From the NCBI RefSeq assembly GCF_000143415.4, contig NW_003314268.1, positions 3,802,378 through 3,866,377 of the forward strand: a stretch of 64,000 nucleotides of DNA, written 5' to 3'. How positions within the stretch are numbered: the first letter of the stretch is position 1; each line of letters opens with the position of its first letter. Positions 12,306-25,026 of this stretch are shown piece after piece. The stretch comes from Selaginella moellendorffii. Taxonomy: Eukaryota > Streptophyta > Lycopodiopsida > Selaginellales > Selaginellaceae. Position numbers and translations under genes: made by a program. Below the pieces are notes generated by a model, which was given only the letters and a program-made list of their open reading frames with translations, searched no databases and had not been told where the DNA came from.

Positions 12306-12349
<44 letters not shown>
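12306..12349. repeat. (AT)n microsatellite
   Basis: About 21 AT repeats in unit A. The matching place in unit B (about 25708-25722) has only about 7, so this tract has changed length since duplication. Confidence 0.9.
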
Positions 12350-12351
<2 letters not shown>

Positions 12352-12898
12352 TCATCAATATCCCATAAAGACTAAGACAACATCAAAAGCACATTCTCAT
12401 AAAGAAAAATGAGCAAAATTACAAACACAAACAGTTGATGATACTTTTGGGCCATTTGCCTCCCATTTGACTTCACTACAATACTTGAAGCCACCTACTA
12501 TGCTTCATTACATGTGAGATTTATTATGGAGCACTCCACTAATTTTAAGCATTCTTATTCTTCGCTTTATTCAAAAGGTGCTAAACCTTGTACCCCAAAA
12601 CAAATGCTTATAAAAGATTTATAGTATGACAATCAAGATAGAGATTGTGGCAATCAAGGAGTTAAAAAAGAAATAGACTTTTTCAATAGATTTCTATTCC
12701 AATTCAGTGTTCTTCAAACCTGACAAATTTAGATCTCTTACACAGTCAACTAATTCTACAGGTGAACAGGTTTACAGCAAATAGTCACCTTTGACATTTA
12801 TGTATAAAATTAAAAAAACTATAATCACTTTTATGACTTTTCTGTACCATTATATCCTTTAGAGTGACTGAATAATGTTTGATAATGACCATGTCGTT

Positions 12899-14520
12899 CT
12901 ACGAAAAAGAAGAGAAATTGTAGTTCTCCTCTCTGCCTCCCAAATAGCAGCTGACCTTCTTTACCTCGATTCCAGCGGCTGCATAGTCGTTCATGATCCT
13001 CAACCTTGCGTCGCCCAAAGTTTCCCCATGGACAGTGATGCTGAATGTGCTGAATTTGACCAGTGGAACCACAAACACAAGCTCCAAGCTGCCGTCCTTG
13101 TACACACTCCAGAGGAAATCAAATGCTTTGGTCCAGCCAGGCCTTTGGCCATACGGGAAGAGCCCCTCGTCTCTTCTCTTGTCAGATACCATCAGCTGGA
13201 GAACTCTTCTGCCGCAGATGATGTCCCAGTCCGTGTTGTCGCGATCCTTCAGCTTGATGACAGTGTGATCAAGCTGTTCCGGAGTCATATCTTTCGGAAA
13301 CTCCGTCTCAATAATCATCAGATCCATAGCCTTGATGAAAGACTTTGCCCGCTCCTCTGGCCCAGACGGGCCTTTCTTGTTCATCATCACAGAGAGCGCG
13401 CAGCAGCCATGCAGCAGCAGCAGGTGGAACTTCCTGTCAAAGAACTCAGCGTACAACCGTTCTCGGAATCTGCTGTGGCTCGATCGTAGTTCAGAACTCT
13501 GTCCAGAACGTCAATGTTAAGAAACGCCACTAGCTTCTCTATGACATACGACGTGGCCAGCTTCTTGGTGGCAACGGCGTAAGCATCGTCGTCCTTGACT
13601 GTTATGTGGTAGACAAGATCTGAGGCATAGCCATCCTGACCAGCATTGGCCACAAAGAGCCTCTTTCTATCACACACGGTGCAAGCAATGCTGTGAATCG
13701 CGTCCTCAAGCTCTTTCCCCTGATGTATGTTAGTCTTGGATAGCACATGCCTCGGGACGCCTCCCCACTTGTCAAACCTGTCATCTACCTCAGCCTTTGG
13801 ATGCTTGAACACCTGATCATTGAGTGTGTGGATTTCTTCACGAGACCACATCGGGACAAAAAGCCTGATCACATCATCTCCTTTGAAGAAGTGGTGGTGA
13901 TTTTACCAACCTGGTGAGGTGGCTATAACGACCTTGCAAGGCCGACTCCAGTAGTTCTTATCAATCTTCCAGTCTGCCAGGTACCACACCTTGCCTTCCT
14001 CTTCGGAATACACCCAAGTTGCAGCAACGACGGGGTCCATAGTTGATGAAACTTTGCCGTCCTTGTCAAAGGCATAGTACATCTCGGATTCCCTGAACTT
14101 GAGGACAATGCGGTTCCAGCAACACTTGTGAAGGAGCTCCCACAACACAATGAAGAGAAAGCTGGACTTGCCGATCCCGAGCGTGCCCAGCACAACCACG
14201 GAAGCTAGCCTTGACGTCTCACTGTGCGCCCAGATCAAGTCAAGGATTTTGCCATAGCAGCTCCTCACGTACACCAGCGGCTCATGCTTGCTTGAGTATC
14301 GCCAGAGTTCCGCGAGCACTATTGGCAGCTGCAGAAACTTACCCCCGGGCTTGTCGAGCAGCGGCGTCTGTGAGAAGGCTTCCAGCTGCTTGTGCTGGGC
14401 GTCAGTGATCGCCGCTGCTTTCTCTCACAGATCTTGGAGATCCTGGAGACCTCACGACCAGCCCGGGATGGGGGCACGCTGAGCCGCTGGGATGCACGCC
14501 GCCAGGAGCCTCGCCGTCAT
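12899..14520 (-). pseudogene. CRN/RHS-type NTPase pseudogene (unit A)
   Basis: Near-identical to the intact gene at 26276-27880 over its full length, including GTLGIGKS in place of GTPGIGKS at Walker A. At least three lesions are visible: an Arg codon turned to TGA near 14451, a TAA stop at 13903-13905 just after the Walker B region, and a one-base deletion near 13454 that shifts the frame for the C-terminal 185 codons. The last part (13456-12899) is otherwise open. The Pro-to-Leu change in Walker A would also be unusual. It shares its 5' and 3' flanks with the intact copy, so it arose by segmental duplication, not retroposition. Confidence 0.85.
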
Positions 14521-15605
14521 CCTCAAAATAATATTCTTAGGTTAAGTTTATGTTTATTTATGACACTTTCACTATGAATATAGAATATGTTTTCCCAGAT
14601 TATTTATATAGTTACAAATTTTATTACATGAATAGTTGCAAGTGAGTGTGGAAAAAGTGAGTTTCCTTTATTGATTGGTTAATTCTACAACTTTGGTTGT
14701 GTATGTATGTAAAACTTATACATAGTAAGGGTCCTTTGTGGCCAACCCAGAAAGAATATTTATACATACTTGAGTTAGAAAGTAATCAGTATAAAATTAG
14801 GTGAGTAGATTAAATAAACACTTGGTTTATTTTCATAAAAAAAAGATATCAGAAATGCTTTTTGAGAACCATGTGTTTTTTTTAAGATTGGCCATTACGT
14901 TACACTTCTATTTTCTCCTAACATGGCTTTCATGAAAAGAGCATGCCAATAGGGATTCTAATGCCATGAAATGTTCTATTTTCAAACTATATTAAAAGCA
15001 TTTGACTTTGTGAATTTGGGGATTTATTATATCAATCACAGATTTAGAGCATCTAATAAAATTAATATTGGAAAAAATTTATTTAGGGTTTTCATTTTAA
15101 TAAGCCAGTTTTCTTTTCATTATTTTTCTACTTTGCTAGCAATAATTTTTTTTTCCTTCAAGATTTTATTTTCCCACTAAACAGTATTAAAGAAATTGAA
15201 GTAAAAAGCTTAAAGATCTTTTATTGTAACTTTTATGAGTGATTTGATTAATTGATTAAAAAAATCTCTGTTATTTTCCTAATAAATTTTCAAGTTTTTG
15301 CAAAAAAATATATTTCTGGTTAAAATAATAAAATAATAAAGTATACTTTAAATTTAAAAAATAATTAAAAATTAATATCACAAATAGTCTTTTATTTTAT
15401 TAGTAGTCCAAGACTACCCATACCATAGTCCCATCTCTCAAAAATTAGGCCAGCTATCCATGAGTGGTCATCCCATTATTGTGAATGTAATTATTTTTAT
15501 GTTGTGGAAGGCTTAGTAAAGATATTTATTGAAAATAAAATTTTGTAAAACATAAAGTTTTGAAAATATATTATAATGTTCTCTATCTTTTAAATTAGCA
15601 AGCTA

Positions 15606-15779
15606 TTTGAGTGCATGGAATATGGAAAGGGAATACAGAAATGTGCATATCCATTAACCCAAAAACCCTAGCTTATATATAGGAGCGAGCGGTCCGGATT
15701 GAAACCAATCCGACGGCTACCAAAATCCACTACGCTAATATTAGTATACAGCATCGTAGCCGTACACTTGGCCCTCACA
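15606..15779 (-). repeat. 3' LTR of the unit A Gypsy element
   Basis: Same 174-base length as 20442-20615. The second base is changed (TTTGAG instead of TGTGAG). Confidence 0.92.
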
Positions 15780-15811
15780 TCATCCCCTCCTCTCGGAATA
15801 ATGGAAGGCCG

Positions 15812-18800
15812 TCAGGGTTCTCTTGTAGATGGGCCGGGATCTAGAGGAACATCAGGAGGAGGCATCGGTGGATCTGTAGACGGTATTAACTGCTCCTGAT
15901 CCCTTTGTATGAAGCGTTTTAACCGCTGCACATGCACAATCTCCGGAGGATCGACCTGCTGAACGTCATGCCGAACCTCATAAACCTGTGGTCCAACTTG
16001 CCGCAACACCCGATACGGTCCTTTCCACTGCGCAAGGAGCCCCTTAGATAAACCACGTACCGTAAGATGGGGAAAACGGACTAACACCAAATCATCCACT
16101 TTGTACTCCGCTGGTGGACGATGATGGGAATTGTAGCGCCGTTGTTGTCCCACTTGTACGCGGCCTAAGTGTTCAGCAGACTCTGCTCGGACAAGTGGAA
16201 GAATGCTTGTCAAATATTGATCCCATGACCTAGCATCAGGAGCTCGTGGCAATCGTGAAGGTAAACCCAGCTCTGTTGGTAATATTGGATCATGACCATA
16301 TAGAAGTTTATATGGTGAAGCACCAACAGAACTCTGCACCCCTGTGACATATGCATACCAAAGAGACGGTAAATAACCATCCCAATCCGAATGTTGAAAG
16401 TTCACATACTTCGCAATCATCCCTTTGAATGTCCGAACGAGCCGTTCCACCAGACCGTCTGATTGTGGATGATAAGCACTCGTAAAAGTGTGGCGTATCC
16501 CCAACCGAGATGTCAAAACATGAAATACCTCAGCCATAAATGCAGGACCATTATCCGAAAGAATCCGTTCTGGACAAGAATGCTGGAACACCACTCGATT
16601 GAGGAGGAAGTATCCAACAGCAGTTGCAGAGGCACTAGCAAGAGCACCAACTTCCACCCAACGAGTCAAGTAGTCAGAAGCAATAATAACATATTCATTG
16701 CCAGCAGTCGACCGCGGAAAAGGTCCCATAAGATCAAACGCCACCAACTCAAACGGACGAGAAACTGTAATTGACTCCAACCGTCCTTCCACAGCACAAG
16801 GGGGAGTATTACGAGCTTGGCACCAAACGCAGCTACGCACATACCGGATAATATCACATCGCATCTCTGGCTAATAGAAAGATCTGCGCAGCTTCTCGGT
16901 GACACGACGGTGTCCCATATGCCCACCTAGAATAGGAGAATCATGGTAGGCATGGAGAAACCGTGGAACAAACACCGAAGGCACCACCAGCCGTAAATGA
17001 GCATCAGGATCCGTCCCCACAAAATAAAGAAGGCCATCTTCAAGGCGATATTGAGAATGTAAATGCCGAAAAGGCAAGTCATCAGCAAGTGATGCAGGAT
17101 TCTCAAACCCATCTCGAAGCCTTCGAATCCACGGCTCAATCTTTTGAGCCTCGCGAACCTCATCCAGAGAAGGTAGATCTTGCTCTACACCCTGTGGACA
17201 CTGAACGTCAAGGACAGCAACTGCCGACGGCATAGAATCCTCATCTAGAAAATCCACAGATGCTGGAACAACAGGTTCGTCAGAAACATGAGAAGTGAGT
17301 GGAGAAGGAAGAGGAGCTCGAGAAAGGGCATCAGCATCAGCCAAAGAACTCCCTGGGCGATGAACAACATCGAAATCATATATCTGAAGCTTCAAAGCCC
17401 ATCGAGCCGTACGACCAACCAGGTTCTTCCGCTTCAATAATGAAGTAACAACAGCATGGTCACCTTCAAGTAACGTCCGAGAACCATGTAGATAGGCATG
17501 AAGTTTCTCGAAACCCCAGACTGCTGCTAAACACTCCTTCTCCGTCGTGGAGTAGTTCATCTCCGCTGGTTGTAATGTACGGCTTATGTATGCAATGGGA
17601 TGGCGCTGACCAGGCACACTCGAGCTCTCTTGCATCAACACACCTCCAAGACCAATGTCAGAAGCATCCACGCGTAAAATAAAAGGTTGAGTGTAGTCAG
17701 GATATGCCAAAACCGGAGGAGTCGTCAATAGCTCTTTGAGATTCACGAACGCCCACTCACAATCGGGAGACCAGATGAAAGATGACGTTGATGACCTCAG
17801 CAACGCTCGCAATGGTAAAGTGCGATCAGAAAGATGATCCACAAAACGACCGAGATACTGCACCTTACCCAAAAAACGCTGCACATCATTCACACACTTT
17901 GGAGTAGGGAACTTTAGAACAGCCACAAGTTTGTCAGGATCAACTTGCAAACCCTCACGAGAAATATGGTACCCAAGATAAGTTGTGTCCTTGGACCCAA
18001 ACACGCACTTCGACCGCTTCAACTTTAAACCAACGTCGCGTAGCCGATCCAACACTTTACAAACATCACGAACATGCTCCTCCCACGTCCCCTCCGAGTG
18101 GATCAAGACATCATCAATGAAGTCAGCCGTCACCTCCGGCATATCGCAAAGAACCTCGTCCATCATCCGCTGAAAAGTTGCTGGAGCATTGTTCAAACCA
18201 AATGGCATCACCAAAAACTCGTACAAACCAAATGGTGTACGAAAAGCAGTCTTAGGAATATCGTCTTCAGCCATCGGTACTTGCCAATACCCAGAAGCAA
18301 GATCTAGCTTGGTGAACCAACGACTTCGCCCCAGACGATCCAAGAGATCAGCAGTGTGAGGAAGAGGGTACACGTCCGGGATCGTCACTTCATTTAACGG
18401 ATGATAGTCGATGCAAAAACGAATACTCCCATCAGGCTTCGTCACAAGATGAGGTTCACATGCCCAAGGACTCCGCGACTTCCGAATAACACCCTTCTCC
18501 AACATCTCCTTGACGTTTGCACGTAAAATCTTGATCTCCTTGGGTGACTGACCACGAACAGGAACCTTGATTGGACGAGCATCCCCGGTTGGAATGGGAT
18601 GACATGTGGCAATCTTGGCCCCAGACGATAGGTCAAATTCAAAGAGATCAAAATACTCCTTCATGAGCTGGTCAACAGCTGCAACACAAAGATCATCGGA
18701 GGGATCGAAAAAGGGAAGAGCAGAACAAGATGGAAACACAAGAGGAAATAATGGGGGAACAAAAGTAATGGAAGCAGAGGTAGAAGTAGAGGGACGAAGA

Positions 18801-19411
18801 GGTACGGAAGTGAGAGGAATGGATGAAACATAAGGAAGTATGAGATAAGGGGGAAAAGCCTCAAAGTCACACTTGGCATGATTGTGCTGCAACCAATCCA
18901 TACCAAGAATGAGGTCAAAAGCTTGACTCGGCACCACCCGCAACGACTGCAACTCAAGCTCGAGATCGCCCACACACACAACCAGGTCCGCCTCATCTCG
19001 TGCACATGCATGTGTACGGCCGTTGCCATAAAGAATGAAAACTGGATCCGCCGCACGACGCAAGTGTAGACGACAACGTGTGGCAACAGGTCGAGCAATA
19101 GAAGATAAACTCGAACCTGTATCAACCAACACGGAGAGAAGAATAGGAGACCTCTTGTTATAAAAACGAGCTTGGAAAGTAAACACTGGATGAACCGGTG
19201 CCGAGTGAACCCCTTGATGATACTCCTGAAAGAAAGATGGAGGGGTCACTAACTTATTCGCGCAAGGTCCCTCCATTACTCGCGCGACTCCTCGTTTCCC
19301 GAATGCACCTCGGTATCCAAACCTTCCACCGCAGCAGCACCAACGGGACGTTGCTGACGCCAAGGTCTCCACCCAGGAAATGGAGGTCGCCAATCCGGAA
19401 AGCGCCGACAA
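15812..19411 (-). pseudogene. Gypsy pol: PR-RT-RNaseH-IN with one in-frame stop
   Basis: Protease motif LVDTGSS, reverse transcriptase with FIDDVLIHSEG in the catalytic box, RNase H with LRVDASD, and integrase with a His/Cys zinc domain, VAFDLMGPFP and SDNGPAF. A TAG at 16871-16873 falls inside the integrase zinc-binding region. The frame continues directly into the next segment (16864-15812), so only one substitution breaks it. The C-terminus (after VHVQRLKRF) is Pro-rich with no chromodomain. The frame differs from gag and overlaps it by about 136 bases, implying ribosomal frameshifting in the live ancestor. Confidence 0.87.
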
Positions 19412-20208
19412 TGCCGATAAGTATGACCAACTTCATCACACGCCCAGCAACGAATGTCACGGCCACGACCACGTCCTCGCCCTTGTCCTTGGACTCGAGT
19501 AGCAGCAGCATCAACCTCCATGGGAACAGGACCATCACTCATAGGAAGTGGAGCTGAAGGACGTGTAGCAAGAAGTGGAAGAGGCGACGTCTCATAACGT
19601 TGTGCCAAGCGAAGAGCATCGTCAAGAGTGGCAGGAGCAAGTGCATGCACAAGTCCGACAAGATCTTGACGAAGTGCTGGCCACAGCATTCCTAGCTTGA
19701 TCCGCTCCGACATATTTGGCTCCGCACGAAGCAAAAGACTTCGGAAACGAACGCCAAATTGCATCACCGACTCAGATGGCCCTTGGCGAAGACGATGCAA
19801 TTGTTGGAAGGCATCATCACAATTGTCGGCGTGTCCGAAGGCGCGTTTGAAGACGTCCGGAAGAACACTCCAATCGCCACGAGTAGCTGCGCTCAATCCA
19901 TTGTACCACTGCAATGCCGTCCCTTGAAGACATGTGGGGAACTCACGCAAACGTCGAGCATCATCCCAAGAATGATATGTGGCAATCACCGTGAAGTGAT
20001 CGAACCAATGGTACACATCATCCCCAGGATTCCCACGAAAGAACTCTGGCCGAACGCGAGGATTGGCACCAAAAGCAAGAGGAGTTGTACCATGTGCCGT
20101 GAACGCCGCCATCAACTGAGTTTGGTTGTTCAATTGCAAGCGCATAGCATCAAGCAATTGAACCAACTGCTGCTCTAGAGTCAAAGGAGGAGATTGCGGA
20201 TCGGCCAT
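19276..20208 (-). CDS. Gypsy gag polyprotein, 310 aa, intact frame
   Basis: Open from ATG at 20208 to the stop at 19276. It has a capsid-like region with the retrotransposon gag pattern (VYHWFDHF, GTALQWYNGL, residues about 75-125) and a CCHC zinc knuckle CWACDEVGHTYRHC near residue 255. It packages element RNA in the active ancestor. The frame is complete, but with pol broken the element can move only with help from another copy. Confidence 0.85.
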   Translation of the reverse strand: MADPQSPPLTLEQQLVQLLDAMRLQLNNQTQLMAAFTAHGTTPLAFGANPRVRPEFFRGNPGDDVYHWFDHFTVIATYHSWDDARRLREFPTCLQGTALQWYNGLSAATRGDWSVLPDVFKRAFGHADNCDDAFQQLHRLRQGPSESVMQFGVRFRSLLLRAEPNMSERIKLGMLWPALRQDLVGLVHALAPATLDDALRLAQRYETSPLPLLATRPSAPLPMSDGPVPMEVDAAATRVQGQGRGRGRGRDIRCWACDEVGHTYRHCRRFPDWRPPFPGWRPWRQQRPVGAAAVEGLDTEVHSGNEESRE

Positions 20209-20441
20209 GAAAATGAATGAGAAAGAAAGAGCAAAAGAAGAGAAATGACAAAAAGCTGGAAAGAAATGGTAGATCTAGACAATGCAAAAAGCTAGATCTA
20301 AACCAAAATCCTGAAAGGAAAGAACAAAATAAAGGAAATGGAAAAAGCTAGATCTAGACAATGCAAAAGCTAGATCTAAACCGAAATCCCAAATCCAAGC
20401 ACTCCCTAGGGACAATCAAAGGTGCCCCTCATCTCCACCAA

Positions 20442-20615
20442 TGTGAGTGCATGGAATATGGAAAGGGAATACAAAAATGTGCATATCCATTAACCCAAAA
20501 ACCCTAGATTATATATAGGAGCGAGTGGTCCGGATTGAAACCAATCCGACGGCTACCAAAATCCACTACCCTAATATTAGTATACGGCATCGTAGCCGTA
20601 CACTTGGCCCTCACA
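20442..20615 (-). repeat. 5' LTR of the unit A Gypsy element
   Basis: Pairs with 15606-15779 and has perfect TGTGAG/CTCACA ends. Confidence 0.92.
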
Positions 20616-21002
20616 GCTAAAATTTCTTTATAATAACTACATTTGTTTTTATTATAATTTACTATAATTATTTTCTTGATTAATATCAAATATCTCAAAA
20701 TTTCAGGAAAAATAAAAAATCAGATTCTAATTTAAGAGATTAATTAAAATAATACAAAAGTGAATATTTCAAAACATTTTAAAGAAAATTTAAAACTTTA
20801 AAAATTTACTTAATAAAATTCTCAAGAAATTCTAAATAATAAAATTATATAAGAATTTATTGCTCTATAATTTGGAACCATTACTTTTGTTATAAGTATA
20901 AAAATTAAATTTCTTGCAATCTTTATAGATATCATATATATATACACACATGTACATATATATACATATATACATATATTTAAAATATATTTAAGCTTGT
21001 AA

Positions 21003-22251
21003 TATGAGTGTATGGAACATGGAAATGGTATACAAAAATGTGTATATTAATTAGCCCAAAAACCCTAGCTTATGAATTGAAACCAATTTGATGGCTACTA
21101 AAAACCCACTATGCTAATATTAGTATACAGCATTGTAGTTGTACATTTGAACCTCACATCATCCCCTCCTCTTGGAATGATGGAAGACTGTCAAAGTTCT
21201 TTTGTGGATAGGCCGAAATCTAGAGGAACATGAGGAAGAGACATTAGTGGATCTGTATGTGATATCAATTATTCCTAATCCCTTTGTATGAAGTGTTTCA
21301 ATTGTTGTATATGCATAATTTTTGAAGGATCGACTTGCTAAACATCATGCCAAACCTCATAAATTTGTAGTCCCACTTGTCGTAACACTTGATACAGTCT
21401 TTTCCACTAAACAAAGAGCCCTTTAGATAAATCACGTACTGTAAGATTGGGGAAATAGACTAACACCAAGTTATCCATTTTGTACTTTGTTAGTGGATGA
21501 TAATAGAAGTTATAGTGTCATTGTTATCCCACTTGTATGTGGCCCAAGTGTTTGGCAAAATTTTCATGGACAAGTGAAAGACTATTAGTTAAATATTAAT
21601 CCCAAGACTTAGCATTGGCAGCTTATGGTAATTGTAAAGGTAAACTTTACTTTGTTGTTAAAATTGAATTATAACCATATAGAAGTTTATATGGTGAAAC
21701 ATTAATAAAATCTTGCACCCCTATAACATACATATACTGAAGAGACAATAAATAACCTCAATCAAAATAATACATCAATATTCAATCAAATACTAATGTT
21801 CTTTTTCAAACTCCTCTTCTTTTTTCTCTCTCTTCTCATATTTTTAACGAACATGTTATTCTAGCACTATTGCATAGGATTGAGCAATTCCACTAATTAC
21901 TGCTCCAGAGTCAAAGGGGGAGAAAGTTGCTATTTTGCCATTAAGAGGAAAGAGCGAAAGAGAAGAAGGTGAGAAAAACTATAAGAAAAAGGGAGATCTA
22001 GACAATGCAAAAGTTAAAATTAAATTAAAATCCCAAATCCAAACACTCCTTGAGGATAATCAAAACTACCCTTCAACTCCACTAATGTGAGTGCATGGAA
22101 TATAGAAAGAAAATATAGTATCAATTAGCCCAAAGAGCCTAGTTTATATACAAAAGTGAGTGATTCAAATTGAAACCAATCTAATAGCTACCAAAATCCC
22201 ACTATACTAATATTAATATATGGCATTATAGCCATACACTTGGACCTCATA
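21003..22251 (-). mobile_element. Internally deleted, decayed Gypsy relic (unit A)
   Basis: LTR-like ends at both sides are related to the 174-base LTR family (about 21003-21165 and 22086-22251). Between them are the degraded 3' end of pol and the degraded gag start, with the centre missing. The same relic is at 29514-30838 in unit B, so it is older than the duplication. No usable frame remains. Confidence 0.75.
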
Positions 22252-24049
22252 GCAAGAAATTTATTTTGGATTTAGATTATATGCATAGCTACTAATTTAA
22301 AACTTAAGCATTACATTAACAAATCCTTCATGAAGTCTTTTTTTTTTGGAAACTCTATGTATATATTATAAATTTTATAACCATTTTTAAATGAATTTTG
22401 GTTTCTTATGATTTTTTCTCAAGATTTTAAATCCATTTATTTCCAAATGAACATCTTTTAGAAGCTAATTTACCACTAATGTTTAAAAAAATAATATTAA
22501 ATATATAATATTATTTTGATAAATATTAGTCTGTAAATTTGATTTCTGTGAGTGTTATATCCAAAGCTCAATCTAGCATTGATTCAAATGTAATAAAAAA
22601 AATAAATGGAATAAAATTATGTAGAAATAGAGATTAATATTCATTTACAACCATTCAGTGTTGCTTTCCTAGAGGCTAGATTGTGCTATTTTACTTGTGT
22701 GAAAGCTCCTCTTCAAAAGAGTCCAGAGTCTCTATTTATTACTTATATAGAAGTTTCAATTTTGCAATATTATAAATCATGTCAACTGAAGTATTGTTCA
22801 TTGCAAAAGTAACATGTGTAATTGAGAAAAATGAAACATATGATAAGAAACTTATATTCATGTATAGCAATTTCTACTATATCTCTAGCCATTCCTCTAG
22901 TTTGTGATTGTCTACAATGCATATTAATTTTTTCAATTTTAAAGACTTTGCATGTTAAATTTTGTGCTTGATTTGTACAAGCTCAATGGAGAGCTCTTCA
23001 TGACTCATCCACTTAAATGATCCACCAAGATAACCACAACCACTTCTCTTACACAAAACTTGTAAAGTCCTTTTTGTATAGTGCACTTGTTTTATCCAAT
23101 ATTTGCACTTGAACTTTTCCTTTCTAAGCATACCACAGCTTGCAAAACTTGTATTCCGGAAGAGTTTGTTCCACCCTTTCTACAGCATTTGTATAAATTT
23201 CCCTATATTGCTTATTGAAAATCCAAATGCTAGAATCCTCAATTCTAAATTATGAGCACTTGCCTATTGATGCCTTTAGCTCTTCCAAACATTACATTGC
23301 TCTTGCTTCCAACTCAAGTTTATTCTTTGGTATTGATGATCTTGTATTTTGTTCCTTTTACAAGATCCTCAAGCAGTACCTTATGACCCTAGGATCATAT
23401 TTGGCATGAGATTCAATTTTACACCAAGAGTTGTTGAGCACACAAGATCATCTTTTTTTTGCATGTGCTTGACAGCTCTTTCATTGTGTTAGATCATCCC
23501 AGTTAGTTTAAAAATTTCGAAGTACAAAGCTAGGAAAATAGAAATACATACACATCATGTATTGATGGTAGTTGATAGCTAGTGAGTAGAGATGTCAATG
23601 GTTGGCAGTTGCTTGTGTTTTATTTTTACAACATTATGATTCTTGAATTCTTCTAGCCCAAGTTCTTCATTTAAATGCAATTGGCTCCTTCATGGATGCC
23701 AGGAATGTCACCACTTTGGATCAATCACCTCAAATTTGCAAAGGATAAGGAACTCCTTTCAAAGGATCATGCTGAGCAATATGTCTATGCTAAGAGGCAA
23801 CTTTTTCTTTTCATTGTTCTAGCATATTTATATGATGCTAATGCTGAGATCTGCACCTAGAGCATGGCAGTATGGGGAATTGCCTAACCTAGCTGAGCTT
23901 GGAAGCATTCTAGTTAGGATTTGAACTACTGTAAATTTATATTAAACCTTGCCAACCATATTTCAAAAAGTTGTATAACTTTCACATTTGTAAAAACTGG
24001 TTCAAAAGAATTTAGTTATGAGGTATTATTTTGTGCTGTATCATACATT
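22252..24049. other. Unit A spacer with unassigned conserved remnants
   Basis: Collinear with 30839-32519. One forward frame (23675-23860) reads through DHAEQYVYAKRQLFLFIVLA and is nearly unchanged in unit B apart from a 2-base length difference. Reverse-strand frames near 23150-23420 also look like decayed coding DNA. No family was recognised. Both are probably fossils of a gene or element captured before duplication. Confidence 0.4.
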
Positions 24050-24720
24050 CACCCAAAGGTGCTAAACCTTGTACCCCAAAAACCGAGACTACTCTATGTT
24101 CTAGACGTTTTTGAAAGATCTATAGCCACAATGACCAAGATAGATATTGTGGCAATCAAGGAGCTAAAAAAGCAATGTAGAGACAAGATTTTTGCAATAG
24201 ATTTCTATTCCAATTCATTCAAAGTTGACGAATCTAGATCTCTTGCACGGTCACTAGTTCTACAGGTGAACAAGTGAGCAGCAAGTAGTCATCTTTGACA
24301 TTTGTGTAATATTTGTGTACAGATGATTTTCATTAAAATTAAAAAAATCTAATCATATTTATGGCTTATTATATCCTTTAGAGTTAATGTGTGCACCTCA
24401 GTCGGCTTCACACCTTGGAGATCCATCTCCTGTTAGAGCAGCAGCGCTTGATTGCTGTGGCCATGTGAGTTCGCTCTTTTCTCTGATTCTCATCTCGAGC
24501 ACTAACACTTGCTCCTTGTTTCAGAGAAAACAGATCCAGAATGAAAACCAAAACCAAAAAAATGGAATGGTGCAACGGATGATAATTCGGTAAAACATGA
24601 TAATGACCATGTGGTTCTAAATATCTAACAACGAAAAATAAGAGAAATCATCCTACAACATGCTGAGTTGCTAGATGAAGTTCTCGTCTTTGCCTCCCAA
24701 ATAGCAGCTGGTATGCCTCG
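24050..24720 (-). pseudogene. CRN-like 3' end fragment plus 3' flank (unit A)
   Basis: The region repeats, with divergence, the arrangement found at the 3' end of both CRN-like genes (12560-12960 and 25930-26330). It has the same flanking text (for example around 24130-24290) and then, near 24600-24715, a match to the last few tens of codons (Tyr/Leu-Gly-Gly region). The rest of the gene is absent. It indicates an earlier round of duplication nested inside the unit. Confidence 0.6.
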
Positions 24721-25026
24721 AGCATTGCTCACAGTCACCGGCCAGGCAGACATATGCGGTAGATGCTCCGAGGCATCAGCGCCAGAGCTCACACCCAGCA
24801 GCGCATAGAGATCTGCTGTTGCACCACATGCGTAGGAGGAGGAGCAGTGCGTGACCCCAGCCTTGCAGTTCCTCCTCCTCTCAGCTTCTGGAAGACGAAA
24901 AGGGAGAGATCCTTGCAAAAAACTAGACATCCTTTTTCTGCAGCTCTACTTTATAAAGGCCGAAAGATTCCACGAATATACTTATGGTTAATCTAAATAA
25001 AATCGCACATTTTATATTATCAGATT
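24721..25026. other. Region 3' of PPR fragment, unassigned
   Basis: Corresponds to 33066-33424. Short reverse-strand frames (24930-24625) include a Cys/Ser-rich stretch but are not preserved in frame between the two units, which argues against a gene. Confidence 0.35.

Larger units (their letters stand above)
15606..20615 (-). mobile_element. Ty3/Gypsy LTR retrotransposon, present only in unit A
   Basis: 174-base LTRs at both ends (TGTGAG...CTCACA), differing at about six positions (3%). The target duplication is GCTA (15602-15605 and 20616-20619; 5 bases AGCTA if the LTR end base is shared). The empty site is preserved in unit B at about 28948-28956. Reverse orientation, with gag, then pol in another frame. 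A purine-rich tract adjoins the 3' LTR (reverse of 15780-15795). No chromodomain is seen. A single in-frame stop interrupts pol. Confidence 0.92.

Noticed and set aside
12875-13489. 204-codon forward frame, and its 249-codon counterpart at 26252-27001
   Set aside because: Antisense to the CRN-like gene, which has the recognisable motifs; similarity between the two frames only reflects duplication.
24625-24930. Cys/Ser-rich reverse frame (and 33110-33316)
   Set aside because: The frame is not kept between the two duplicated copies, arguing against a coding role.
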